This document shows positions 7,965 through 15,017 of a DNA stretch of 34,816 nt, piece after piece. A model generated the notes under the pieces. That model saw only the letters and a list, made by a program, of their open reading frames with translations. It did no database searches and had not been told where the DNA came from. The position numbers and the translations under genes were made by a program. How positions within the stretch are numbered: the stretch's first letter is position 1; the number at the start of each line of letters is the position of its first letter. This DNA is from Firmicutes bacterium UBA5388 (GTDB lineage Bacteria > Bacillota > UBA4882 > UBA10575), in the NCBI GenBank assembly GCA_002409975.1, contig DHOO01000021.1:16388-51203 (forward strand). Direction: 5' to 3'.

Positions 7965-9595
7965 AGGATATCAAAGCGGCTGTCGTCGATATTCAAAATA
8001 CCTTTGATGATTCGGCGTATCCCGCAGGATTTCTGGAGAAATATGATCAGATGGAACGCTTTGCGGGCAGCCATGGTACAGAAACTTTTTTAGTTCAGCA
8101 AAAGAGCAACGGACGGCTTTATGTGGCAAAATGCTACGACAAAAATCTCTACTCGACCGTACAAGAGAGCAGCATCCTGAAGTCGCTAAACCACAGCGGG
8201 TTACCTGCCTTTGAAGACGAATTTCAAAACGATAAGGTGATCTGTATTGTACGCGAATATGTCGTGGGAAAACCGCTCGATCAATATATAACCGAACACA
8301 ATCTGACCAAGAAGGACATTGTAGACATCTGCGTTCAGCTTTGCGATATTCTTATCTACCTCCACGAACAGGAACAGCCCGTTATCCACAGGGACATCAA
8401 GCCGCAAAATATCATTGCAAAACCGAACGGAACAATCAGCCTGATTGACTTCGACATTTCCCGCGTCTACCATCCCGATACAAAGACCGATACGCAATTC
8501 ATCGGGACGAGAGGATATGCCCCGCCGGAGCAGTATGGTTTTTCACAAACAGATTGCCGCACAGATATTTATTCCATAGGAGTGGTGTTGGGTTGGCTAC
8601 TTACCGGTGAGACGGACACGAAAGCGGTTGCTAGCAAAGTAGGTCACGACCAGTTGGCGAGCGTATATAAAAAATGTACGGCTTTTTCACCGGAGAACAG
8701 ATTTGCGTCGACGAAAAAATTGAAAGCCGCGCTGATCCATTCCGCCGGTAAACGGAAAAAAGCTGTGTGGCGATGGGCAGCAGTTATACTGTCATGTCTG
8801 TTATTTCTTTGCGCGGGTTTTGTCATCGGGCGTTACACCGAATTTCTGGCGGTGGTCCTGGAATCGAATGCCGGTGTCACCTTCGAAGAGCCCTTGGTTG
8901 AACAGGCTGTCCGGCTCCAGCTTGGCAAAACAGCGGGTGAAACCATCACGGAGGACGATTTGTTATCCGTCGCAGGGCTGTATATTTTCGGAGACTCTCT
9001 GATTGCCAAAAATGAAGAAGATCTGCATACCGAGGCAAACCGCCTTTTGGAAAGTAACCAAATGAAGGAAGGGTCGATCCGCTCGCTTGTCGATCTTCCA
9101 AAAATGCCGAATATAAAGCAAATCTTCATTTCCATGCAGAAGATAGCGGATGTTTCACCGCTTGCGGCTCTGCAAAATCTTGAGGTGGTGGATTTAAAGA
9201 ACAACCTAATTACGGATATTTCACCTTTAGGCCAGCTGAAGTTTTTAAAGCGGGTCACTCTCTTTGACACCCATGTCACGAATTTATCGCCACTGTTTAT
9301 CTGTCCCATGCTCTACGAGTTGGACGCGGGTAAACTGCCAATTTGCTCTCTCGAAGCGTTTTATGGATTAAAGAATCTACAGAACCTGAATCTTTATGAA
9401 ACGACGATTGACACCCTGACCGGGATTGATAAGCTGACACAGCTTAAATCTTTTGAAGTGTCAGGTATCATAGACGGTGACCTCACGCCGCTGCTTTCAT
9501 TGACGCATCTTGATAATGTTATACTAGGCGAGGATCTGCGGCAGGCGGCCCAAGCCATTGAAGGCGGCGCGAAATTCATAATATCATACCGCTAA
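7961..9595 (+). CDS. transmembrane Ser/Thr protein kinase with extracytoplasmic LRR domain
   Basis: 544 residues. An N-terminal Hanks-type kinase domain (about 28-260) has VAK (Lys57), a candidate helix-C Glu69, the catalytic loop HRDIKPQN (143-150), DFD in place of DFG (163-165), and GTRGYAPPEQYG (182-193). A basic stretch (KRKK) and one membrane helix (about 270-290) follow. Outside, a cap (about 305-340) of the type seen before Gram-positive LRRs precedes internalin-like leucine-rich repeats (about 375-530) with VSPLAALQNLEVVDLKNN and DISPLGQLKFLKRV. The layout suggests a sensor kinase that binds a wall or extracellular protein through the LRR and signals to the coupled HTH protein. The region reads visibly richer in G and C than the core genes, hinting at transfer. 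A hairpin follows the stop. Confidence 0.9.
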   Translation: MKDIKAAVVDIQNTFDDSAYPAGFLEKYDQMERFAGSHGTETFLVQQKSNGRLYVAKCYDKNLYSTVQESSILKSLNHSGLPAFEDEFQNDKVICIVREYVVGKPLDQYITEHNLTKKDIVDICVQLCDILIYLHEQEQPVIHRDIKPQNIIAKPNGTISLIDFDISRVYHPDTKTDTQFIGTRGYAPPEQYGFSQTDCRTDIYSIGVVLGWLLTGETDTKAVASKVGHDQLASVYKKCTAFSPENRFASTKKLKAALIHSAGKRKKAVWRWAAVILSCLLFLCAGFVIGRYTEFLAVVLESNAGVTFEEPLVEQAVRLQLGKTAGETITEDDLLSVAGLYIFGDSLIAKNEEDLHTEANRLLESNQMKEGSIRSLVDLPKMPNIKQIFISMQKIADVSPLAALQNLEVVDLKNNLITDISPLGQLKFLKRVTLFDTHVTNLSPLFICPMLYELDAGKLPICSLEAFYGLKNLQNLNLYETTIDTLTGIDKLTQLKSFEVSGIIDGDLTPLLSLTHLDNVILGEDLRQAAQAIEGGAKFIISYR

Positions 9596-9606
9596 ATTAA
9601 TTTTGG

Positions 9607-9637
9607 AAAAATACCGGTCGTTTCGGTCGGTATTTTC
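9607..9637 (+). terminator. probable terminator of the HTH-kinase operon
   Basis: AAAATACCG (9608-9616) pairs with CGGTATTTT (9628-9636) across an 11-nt loop that is itself partly self-complementary. The T run is only four long, so termination may be partial. Confidence 0.5.
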
Positions 9638-9653
9638 ACCCACAAGCTGGGAT

Positions 9654-9697
9654 GTGAGCAAACAGCTCACCTATTTTCCCTCTCCAACGTTTATAAT
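9654..9697 (+). promoter_or_regulatory. inverted repeat and -10 box before the secreted-protein gene
   Basis: GTGAGC (9654-9659) and GCTCAC (9665-9670) form a perfect inverted repeat with a 5-nt spacer. A TATAAT at 9692-9697 follows with no recognisable -35 at 17 bp; the repeat occupies that position. This suggests an activator-dependent promoter, possibly served by the HTH protein just upstream. Confidence 0.4.
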
Positions 9698-9749
9698 TAG
9701 ATTCTATACAGATGTTTGGTTTCTTAAAAATGAAAAGGAGAAGTGCCCA

Positions 9750-10508
9750 ATGAAAAAATACCTATCCATAGTACTTGTAATGATGTTACTGGCCCTGTCG
9801 ACAGTTTATGCGCAACAACAGGTGGACAACAAAACCGAGCCTGCTTTCGATCCGACGGTTTCTCAAGCGTCTGCCTCCACGCCGGAAGCAGTATCCGTTT
9901 CTTCCACCGCGGCGCTTAAGGCAGTTTTGGCGGACAAAACGGTAAAAACCATATCCATTGATTCTATAGGTACTCCCGTGGTTGTTACGGGTGAGTTTAC
10001 CATACCGGCAGGAGTCATCATAACGGTAAACCGCGGGAATGATTTCTACATCGAGGGTACCCTTATCAACAACGGCATCATCAATGTGATGGGCGCAGAT
10101 TCCTACACCGCCGATTTCATCAACTACTCTGTGATGGCCGTTCAGAAGGGCGGAAAGATCATCAACAACGGGAGGTTGAGGCTGTGTGCGTCCGTCATCG
10201 GAGATGAGGAGGACCGCGGCCCGGTAGGCGGCCAGCTCCGTGTTTTTGACGGCTCGTTCGAAAACAAAGGCTTCGTTTACCTTGAATCTGGAAGGGTCAA
10301 TACGCACGGCGGCGTTGCTTTTGTAATTGGCGGCACGTTTAATAACAGCGCAACGGTGGTCGTGGACGGTTTTTTCTTCCGGATCGAAGGCGGATCTTTT
10401 ATCAACAACAAAAGCGCGGTCGTGCTTAACAACACTAATATCTTTGTGGAAAACGAAGGGGTATTTACCAATAATGGCATGCTTTCCGGGGCCGAGGTCA
10501 ACCAATAA
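9750..10508 (+). CDS. secreted repeat protein, probable beta-solenoid
   Basis: 252 residues. The N terminus is a typical signal peptide (MKKYLSIVLVMMLLALSTVYA, cleavage after VYA near residue 21, written here as consecutive parts MKKYLSIVL and VMMLLALSTVYA). The mature part carries imperfect repeats around NNG or NKG turns: NNGIINV, NNGRLRL, ENKGFVYLESG, FNNSATVVVDG, NNKSAVVLNN, NNGML. That spacing suggests a right-handed beta-helix or similar solenoid, common in surface and secreted proteins. The frame is open upstream to 9603, but ATG 9750 with AAAGGAG at 9734-9740 and the signal peptide settle the start. It follows the LRR kinase and may be a ligand, target or co-transferred surface protein; that link is inference. 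No enzyme motif is seen. Confidence 0.7.
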   Translation: MKKYLSIVLVMMLLALSTVYAQQQVDNKTEPAFDPTVSQASASTPEAVSVSSTAALKAVLADKTVKTISIDSIGTPVVVTGEFTIPAGVIITVNRGNDFYIEGTLINNGIINVMGADSYTADFINYSVMAVQKGGKIINNGRLRLCASVIGDEEDRGPVGGQLRVFDGSFENKGFVYLESGRVNTHGGVAFVIGGTFNNSATVVVDGFFFRIEGGSFINNKSAVVLNNTNIFVENEGVFTNNGMLSGAEVNQ

Positions 10509-10544
10509 TCTCACGGCGTCTCGGCATTTAGTCGATGCCGATGC

Positions 10545-10722
10545 GGATACATGTTGAGCATCCCTTCGAGGACGTATTTGTCAATTATACCAACGCGCGG
10601 CAAAGAGCCCTCTTACTCCCGGCTCATTTAATGTGGCGAAGGACAATATTAACCCCATATACATGACGGAGGATGCATACATCCGTGTTCTGCGCCCATA
10701 TGTTCACAGCGAAACGGAATAG
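10545..10722 (+). pseudogene. decayed coding fragment
   Basis: One frame reads HPFEDVFVNYTNARQRALLLP from about 10558; another gives SPLTPGSF then NVAKDNINPIYMTEDAYIRV and LRPYVHSETE with a stop at 10720-10722. The protein-like composition of both frames, with no start and a frame change between, suggests the remnant of a gene. Family not recognised. Beyond it (10723-10956) there are further short fragments, including a 28-codon frame at 10790-10876 starting MACEICGSRVVVC, with no convincing ribosome site. Confidence 0.35.
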
Positions 10723-10956
10723 GAATGGCGCAGCGCGGAAATTACCCGTTATTTGTTCTCGCCTATGATAGAAAAATGAAAACGGAAATATGGCTTGCGA
10801 AATATGCGGTAGCAGAGTTGTCGTTTGTGACTTAATCGAATCACAAGATGAGGGATGCAAAATCAAGTTCCGATGAAAGGAAACATGGGCTGCTGCTGTA
10901 AAATTGGAAGGCCCGAATATTAAGGCAACGGTGCGCAAAGTAAGAAGGAGGGCATT

Positions 10957-11514
10957 ATGGGGCTTACATGCAATATATTTGGCCATAAGTGGAACGGCTG
11001 TAAATGCGACCGCTGTGGCGCGCATCGAGACGATGAACATGATTGGAACGGCTGTAAATGCCGTGTCTGCGGAAAATATCGCGATAAGGGGCACGAATGG
11101 AATGGCTGTATATGTCGCGTCTGTGGAAAACACCGCGATGAAGGGCATAATTGGGATGGGTGCGTTTGTAAGCGTTGCGGGAAATGGCGCGACGAAGGTC
11201 ATGAGGTGAAAGGTGCCGTTTGTATAAAATGCGGCGTGGATGTTACCCCTCAATGTACATACTGCGCAGTACCGTTAAACGAAGAAAACAGAATGAGAGG
11301 CATCGCTGTTGCGGTCTGCATAGCCTGCTATGAAAAGGCCCAGAGTATTGGCGCGCATAAACTAATGAGCCGCAATTACCCAAAACAGTATGATATCGAG
11401 ACACGATGCCTGCGATGCGGAGGAACCTACCAATGCTATGACGAGGGACAAAGCAACGGGATGGATTTTAAAAAGGAACCGTGTAATACCGGCAAACGCA
11501 TCATTGGCGATTAG
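10957..11514 (+). CDS. Cys/His tandem-repeat protein, probable zinc-binding
   Basis: 185 residues. From His10 the sequence is four 18-residue repeats (starting at His10, His28, His46 and His64) of form H.WNGC.C..CG..RD.., then a partial fifth copy from His82 (HEVKGAVCIKCG). Each unit offers C.C..C and a His, a plausible zinc or iron site. The second half has further Cys pairs (CTYC, CIAC, CLRCGGTYQC). There is no signal peptide or membrane segment, so it should be cytoplasmic. The start is supported by AAGGAGGG at 10945-10952, spaced 4 nt. Frames on both other readings of this stretch are long only because of the repeat. Function unknown. Confidence 0.75.
   Translation: MGLTCNIFGHKWNGCKCDRCGAHRDDEHDWNGCKCRVCGKYRDKGHEWNGCICRVCGKHRDEGHNWDGCVCKRCGKWRDEGHEVKGAVCIKCGVDVTPQCTYCAVPLNEENRMRGIAVAVCIACYEKAQSIGAHKLMSRNYPKQYDIETRCLRCGGTYQCYDEGQSNGMDFKKEPCNTGKRIIGD
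10984..11199 (+). repeat. four tandem 54-bp coding repeats
   Basis: In-frame 54-bp units encode the 18-residue Cys/His repeats. Units share near-identical GGAACGGCTGTAAATGC and TGTGGAAAA-like blocks, so copies probably arose by recent duplication. Confidence 0.75.
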
Positions 11515-11830
11515 CGTATTTAAAGGAGCGTGGTATTTTGAAGAGATGTCGTGCTTATTTGCATTAACTCGCCTTTCCAGGCAAATAGCGGATAGAGAAA
11601 TATTCCTTGCGGAACAATATGTGAAAAACAAACCTCAAAAGAAGTTGAGGCAAAACGATACGAGACGGATGCCAACACTGATGAGGGGATATTCCGGTAG
11701 TCGAAGAAAGGAGCATAGTAATATGGACATTATGTTACATGATATTTCTCTGTATGCCAGTGGTCACAGACAGAGCGCGAACACTCCTGAAACTTTTCAT
11801 TCCTTATTTATTTCACCTCAAAATAAATGC
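11515..11830. other. no assignable gene; possible fragments
   Basis: This 316-bp gap between the Cys-repeat gene and the coiled-coil gene has only short, protein-like pieces, such as RNIPCGTICEKQTSKEVE running into AKRYETDANTDEGIFR with a stop near 11700. No start or ribosome site belongs to it. It probably holds gene remnants like those at 10545-10722. Confidence 0.4.
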
Positions 11831-12190
11831 TTATAAGCCTTTTGTCAGCAAACGATCATGATGGGAAACTACAATAGAGAGGTTGTCGAGTTTCTCTTCG
11901 ATTCTGGATAATGTGCTTAAAATACGATCATTTACTTCAAGCTGTACCTCTCGCGCATCGAAAAGAGCACGAAGTTTTTCTCCGTGGTCGTTTTCGATTC
12001 TAGTAATAGTCTGATTGGTTTTGTCGAGACCTTCAGTAAGAGCACGAAGTTTTTCTCCGTGGTCGTTTTCAATTCGCGTAAGTCTTTCAGAAAAATGCTG
12101 TTGATTAGATTTAATCTCAGTTATTTCTTGAGTCATTCTAACTAGATGATCTACAACCACCTGAAACCTATCAGTCTCCACCTTCCTCAT
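11831..12190 (-). CDS. coiled-coil protein with internal duplication
   Basis: About 119 residues, strongly helical and charged, with no membrane segment or enzyme motif. The segment TRIENDHGEKLRAL occurs twice, 25 residues apart (about 38-51 and 63-76), encoded by an almost exact 75-bp-spaced DNA repeat (11964-11998 and 12039-12073). The start is uncertain: GGAGGTG lies directly against ATG 12190, so translation may begin at GTG near 12180 instead. It may oligomerise or act as a scaffold; function unknown. It is the last gene-like feature of the accessory stretch and runs opposite to its left-hand neighbours. Confidence 0.6.
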   Translation of the reverse strand: MRKVETDRFQVVVDHLVRMTQEITEIKSNQQHFSERLTRIENDHGEKLRALTEGLDKTNQTITRIENDHGEKLRALFDAREVQLEVNDRILSTLSRIEEKLDNLSIVVSHHDRLLTKGL

Positions 12191-12193
12191 CAC

Positions 12194-12735
12194 CTCCGTA
12201 TTTCTTTAAATATTCCTTTTGATTACTCCTGGCTTTCGGAATCGGTATTATATCTGCTATAAACGTTCTAATTCTCAAGGGCTTGTGGAGTATCTTATCC
12301 ATCAGTCCAGTGGTTAGCTCGCAAGGCAGATTAAACATCTATTTACCTGTGAATAAATTAAAAGAAGGGTAAAGTTTAATCGGAGTTGCAGGTGGACATT
12401 GACTACCTTCTCGTTTAATACTATTATAACATTAGGGAGAGCAGAATATATGGTGATTTAATCTAAAATATAGAGAATATATTTTATGGATGAATTTTTA
12501 AACCAATCAATTATGCAATTCCTTACACTCTGTATTTTTAAGGTAAAATTAAGGAAATTATCGATTTGTGGTAGGAATATTTCTAATAGATGTCGAACTG
12601 ATATATAGTAAACAATAACTATCCATAGCAAACGATTTAGGTCATTATTAGCTGAAAATAACTTTGTTTTTTATAAAATGCTATAAGTTTTTAAGCTTTA
12701 TCGATACAAACGCTAGGAAAGGAGACGGACTGGTA
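12194..12735. other. long non-coding gap with AT-rich repeat
   Basis: No convincing gene in 542 bp. TTGACT (12399-12404) with TATTAT (12422-12427) at 17 bp is a possible plus-strand promoter, some 310 bp before the next gene. The stretch from about 12455 to 12550 resembles 34552-34640: both share TAAATATAGAGAATA-like and TTA(T/C)GCAATTC(C/T)TTA elements, suggesting a dispersed AT-rich repeat. Confidence 0.4.
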
Positions 12736-12927
12736 ATGAATCACAATATAAGTTCTACTATCGGAGATATACTCGAAGAGCAAGGTACCTCGCTTTCAAT
12801 TTCGGAAGTTGTCTCTAAGCTTAAGGAGATGTTCCCGGAAGCGGAATTGGAGGAGTTCTATAAAGAATTGAAATTTAACGACCTTGAACAGGCAGTTAAA
12901 GCAATAATCGATGATATAAAAGGCTAA
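12736..12927 (+). CDS. small acidic helical protein, hypothetical
   Basis: 63 residues, rich in Glu, Leu and Ile (MNHNISSTIGDILEEQGTSL at the start; FYKELKFNDLEQAVKAI near the end). No Cys, signal peptide or membrane segment. The start is ATG 12736 behind GGAAAGGAG (12716-12724, spacing 11); the frame is open to 12664 but without a ribosome site. A strong terminator directly follows, so it is a monocistronic gene. Family not recognised; helical predicted fold and size would suit a small regulator or adaptor, but this is only a guess. Confidence 0.65.
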   Translation: MNHNISSTIGDILEEQGTSLSISEVVSKLKEMFPEAELEEFYKELKFNDLEQAVKAIIDDIKG

Positions 12928-12930
12928 GTT

Positions 12931-12960
12931 CTACCCCGGAAATTTCCGGGGTAGTTTTTT
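12931..12960 (+). terminator. strong intrinsic terminator
   Basis: A perfect 24-nt palindrome (12931-12954, arms CTACCCCGGAAA and TTTCCGGGGTAG) followed by six T. Confidence 0.92.
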
Positions 12961-13017
12961 ACGCTTTATTTTCTTTCCCGCAAAATGGAGTTAACTGCCG
13001 CCTGCTATAATATAAGC

Positions 13018-13207
13018 ATACAACAACCTTTTTCATTTTCCTCCTTTTTTCATATATAGAAGTGGGGTTTGACCACATAACCTACTACAGCCTAGTAAGC
13101 GAGGGCGTTATACTCGCTGATGATGTGGGATGGGGGTTTACCCTCGAAAAACACCTTAAGTCTGATTCAATCAGACTTAAGGTTTAAGCGCCGGAAGGCG
13201 CTTTTTT
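13018..13207 (+). ncRNA. candidate structured small RNA, about 190 nt
   Basis: An extended -10 (TGCTATAAT, 13003-13011) without an evident -35 would start a transcript near 13018. It opens with an unpaired pyrimidine-rich leader containing CCTCC (13040-13044), an anti-Shine-Dalgarno sequence. A compact three-way junction follows: CCACAT/ATGTGG (13073-13078 with 13123-13128) encloses TACTA/TAGTA (13083-13087, 13093-13097) and AGCGAG/CTCGCT (13098-13103, 13113-13118). GAGGG at 13101-13105 could instead pair with CCCTC at 13141-13145. Then come a perfect 14-bp hairpin (13153-13166 with 13170-13183) and a terminator AAGCGCC-GGAA-GGCGCTT plus T run (13186-13207). No long frame fits. The class is not identified; 6S and raiA-type RNAs are possibilities to test. 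Confidence 0.55.
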
Positions 13208-13310
13208 CGTAGTACGGGAATTGTATCATTACCTTAAGCTTGTATTTAACCAACTCGGGAACAAATTATATAAAAGATCGTTTTTTTATATATCACCTCC
13301 TTTTTTATAG

Positions 13311-13330
13311 ATCCCCTCGTGAGAGGGGAT
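13311..13330. terminator. hairpin at the end of the chromate-transporter genes
   Basis: ATCCCCTC (13311-13318) pairs with GAGGGGAT (13323-13330), loop GTGA, right after the minus-strand stop at 13338. No good T run follows on either strand, so it may only protect mRNA ends. The 14-bp hairpin at 13153-13183 has TTTTT on its minus side and could be the real minus-strand terminator. Confidence 0.4.
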
Positions 13331-13337
13331 TTCAGTT

Positions 13338-13859
13338 TTAGTAAAAGAGCAACCCCAAAAGGGCGGAAAAACCAATAACGGAGATTGGATGAAATTTACC
13401 CTTGACTAGCAATAAAAAGGTAGAGAGGAAAATAATGATTGCTTTATAATCGGTTAAGGTAGTATGGCCCAGACTAAAAAGCGCAATCAGAATTAATCCG
13501 ATAATAGCTGGTTTTATCCCTGAAAATAAGATTTTAGTCCAGGAGGAGTTTTTAAATTTTTTAAACAAATGGGCGATTATTAAGACGGTAATAACAGAGG
13601 GTAAGATTACTCCTAAAGTGGCAACAGCTGACCCCAAGACTCCGGCGGTGCGGAAGCCAATGAAGGTAGCGGAGTTAATAGCAACTGGTCCCGGAGTCAT
13701 CTCGGCAATAGCGATTATTTCCATAAATTCATTATGGGTTAACCAGTGATGGGTATTAATGATCTCTGTTTGCATGAGAGGGATCATGGCATAACCTCCA
13801 CCAAAGGTAAAGGCGCCTATTTTAAAAAAAGAAAAGAAAAGTTTGGCTAAGATGGACAT
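13338..13859 (-). CDS. chromate transporter half-protein (CHR domain), second gene
   Basis: 173 residues, one CHR domain, with the signature FFKIGAFTFGGGYAMIPL near the N terminus and AEMTPGPVAINSATFIGFRT. Single-domain CHR proteins normally work as pairs of homologous halves in opposite membrane orientation; the other half is encoded just upstream. They are linked to chromate efflux, though the physiological substrate in anaerobes is uncertain. The frame is open seven codons further, but ATG 13859 sits 6 nt after AAAGGAG, which decides the start. About 120 bp without a gene separates the two halves. Confidence 0.88.
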   Translation of the reverse strand: MSILAKLFFSFFKIGAFTFGGGYAMIPLMQTEIINTHHWLTHNEFMEIIAIAEMTPGPVAINSATFIGFRTAGVLGSAVATLGVILPSVITVLIIAHLFKKFKNSSWTKILFSGIKPAIIGLILIALFSLGHTTLTDYKAIIIFLSTFLLLVKGKFHPISVIGFSALLGLLFY

Positions 13860-13980
13860 ATTTATCTCCTTTCTGGCCATAGAACTTTTATGTTAGTTTA
13901 TGTTTGATACAGGCCTGACGGTCTGTGGCCGTTCCCATGGGTAAGGCTGATAAAAAACATAATGTTTCGGTTCCTTAAGT

Positions 13981-14583
13981 CTATTTATGATTTTCTTCTT
14001 GCTTTTTTTTATTAGTGATGATTTCCTCACTTCTAATTTTTCTGTGTTCCGTTAAATGGTGGTGGACAACTCCCGCTATAGCTGCTAGAAAAATATTTTG
14101 GATAGGACTAATTCCAAATAGCAGATGGAGTAGAAGTACAGCTAGGGCTATGAAGTACCCGAGACTGGTTACTAATATATTTTTTCCTAGCTTGAGAACA
14201 GCATAAGCAATTAGAGCTACAACAGCAGGTCTGATCCCATAAAACATACGTTGAACTATAGGCTGGGAAGAAAACTGGGTAAAGAAAGTGGCTACTACTA
14301 GGATGATGAAAAAAGACGGCAAAACGGAACCAAGGACGGCAACAGTAGCTCCGGGAAGGCCAGCTAAGTTATAGCCAATAAAAACTGAGGAGTTAACGGC
14401 TAAGGCCCCGGGAGCCGATTGAGTGACAGCCAGCACATCACCGAACTCGTCCTCTGAAAGCCATTTTTTAACATTAACTACTTCTCTTTGGATTAAAGGA
14501 AGCATAGCATAACCACCACCGAAAGTAAAAGCTCCGATTTTAAAAAAAGTTAGGAATAATTCAGCAAGCGAAGTTTTCTTCAT
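13981..14583 (-). CDS. chromate transporter half-protein (CHR domain), first gene
   Basis: 200 residues with FFKIGAFTFGGGYAMLPL, WLSEDEFGDVLAVTQSAPG and several membrane helices; a hydrophilic lysine-rich C-terminal tail follows the last helix. It is homologous to the second half (13338-13859) and lies upstream of it on the same strand, so the pair is probably one operon encoding a heteromeric transporter. The ATG is preceded by AGAGGA. The family resembles YwrA/YwrB-type proteins of Bacillus (recalled). No metal or chromate regulator lies beside it. Confidence 0.88.
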   Translation of the reverse strand: MKKTSLAELFLTFFKIGAFTFGGGYAMLPLIQREVVNVKKWLSEDEFGDVLAVTQSAPGALAVNSSVFIGYNLAGLPGATVAVLGSVLPSFFIILVVATFFTQFSSQPIVQRMFYGIRPAVVALIAYAVLKLGKNILVTSLGYFIALAVLLLHLLFGISPIQNIFLAAIAGVVHHHLTEHRKIRSEEIITNKKKQEENHK

Positions 14584-15017
14584 TTTCTTATCCTCTCATT
14601 CTTTCAAACTTTTTCAATCTGGCAAATACAATTCACCGCTTGTCATTCGAATGAAAGTATGTCGATAGGCGAACATCTCTATTTTCATTCTTTAATGTGC
14701 CCCCGCAAAGCTGGGGTGGGTGACTAATTCATATAATCTATTTTTGTAATTTCGCGTTAATCATTCTTTCCTCCTGTTAAAAGTAGTCGAACAAAAGGTA
14801 AAATAATAAATCTACACTCATAATGTATAATATACCTATTTTACCAGTAGTTTATGGAACAGTAAAATAAAGAGAAAAACCTTGACTATTGAAGTTAAAA
14901 AATGCTCCTTCTTTAAATGGAGTAGAGTAGGATGAGAATAAATATTAATAAAGAGGAAATACGTCATAAAAAGCGAAATATTAAACGAAAAATATTTTTA
15001 AAAGGGGTGGATCGATA
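14584..15017. other. divergent intergenic region with possible 8-codon leader ORF
   Basis: Between the divergent chromate and BMP genes. On the minus strand a very strong site (AGGAGGAAAGA) precedes an eight-codon frame MINAKLQK (14738-14764), followed by a hairpin of CCCC/GGGG arms near 14701-14716; together these look like a leader peptide and attenuator, or are chance. TTTACT and TAAAAT at 17 bp near 14840-14870 could be the minus-strand promoter. No convincing plus-strand promoter was found for the BMP gene. Confidence 0.35.

Noticed and set aside
9786..10514. Minus-strand frame of 242 codons
   Set aside because: Shadow of the secreted repeat gene, which has a signal peptide and ribosome site on the plus strand.
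10624..11253. Minus-strand frame of 209 codons
   Set aside because: Long only because the 54-bp coding repeats keep frames open; no ribosome site, and the plus-strand Cys pattern is clearly the coding one.
12961..13044. Minus-strand frame MKKVVVCLYYSRRQ with a good GGAGG site
   Set aside because: Only about 24 codons, it overlaps the small-RNA promoter, and its GGAGG is the complement of the RNA's pyrimidine leader.
14930..15017. Purine riboswitch before the nucleoside transporter
   Set aside because: The expected conserved purine-aptamer loop sequences were not found.
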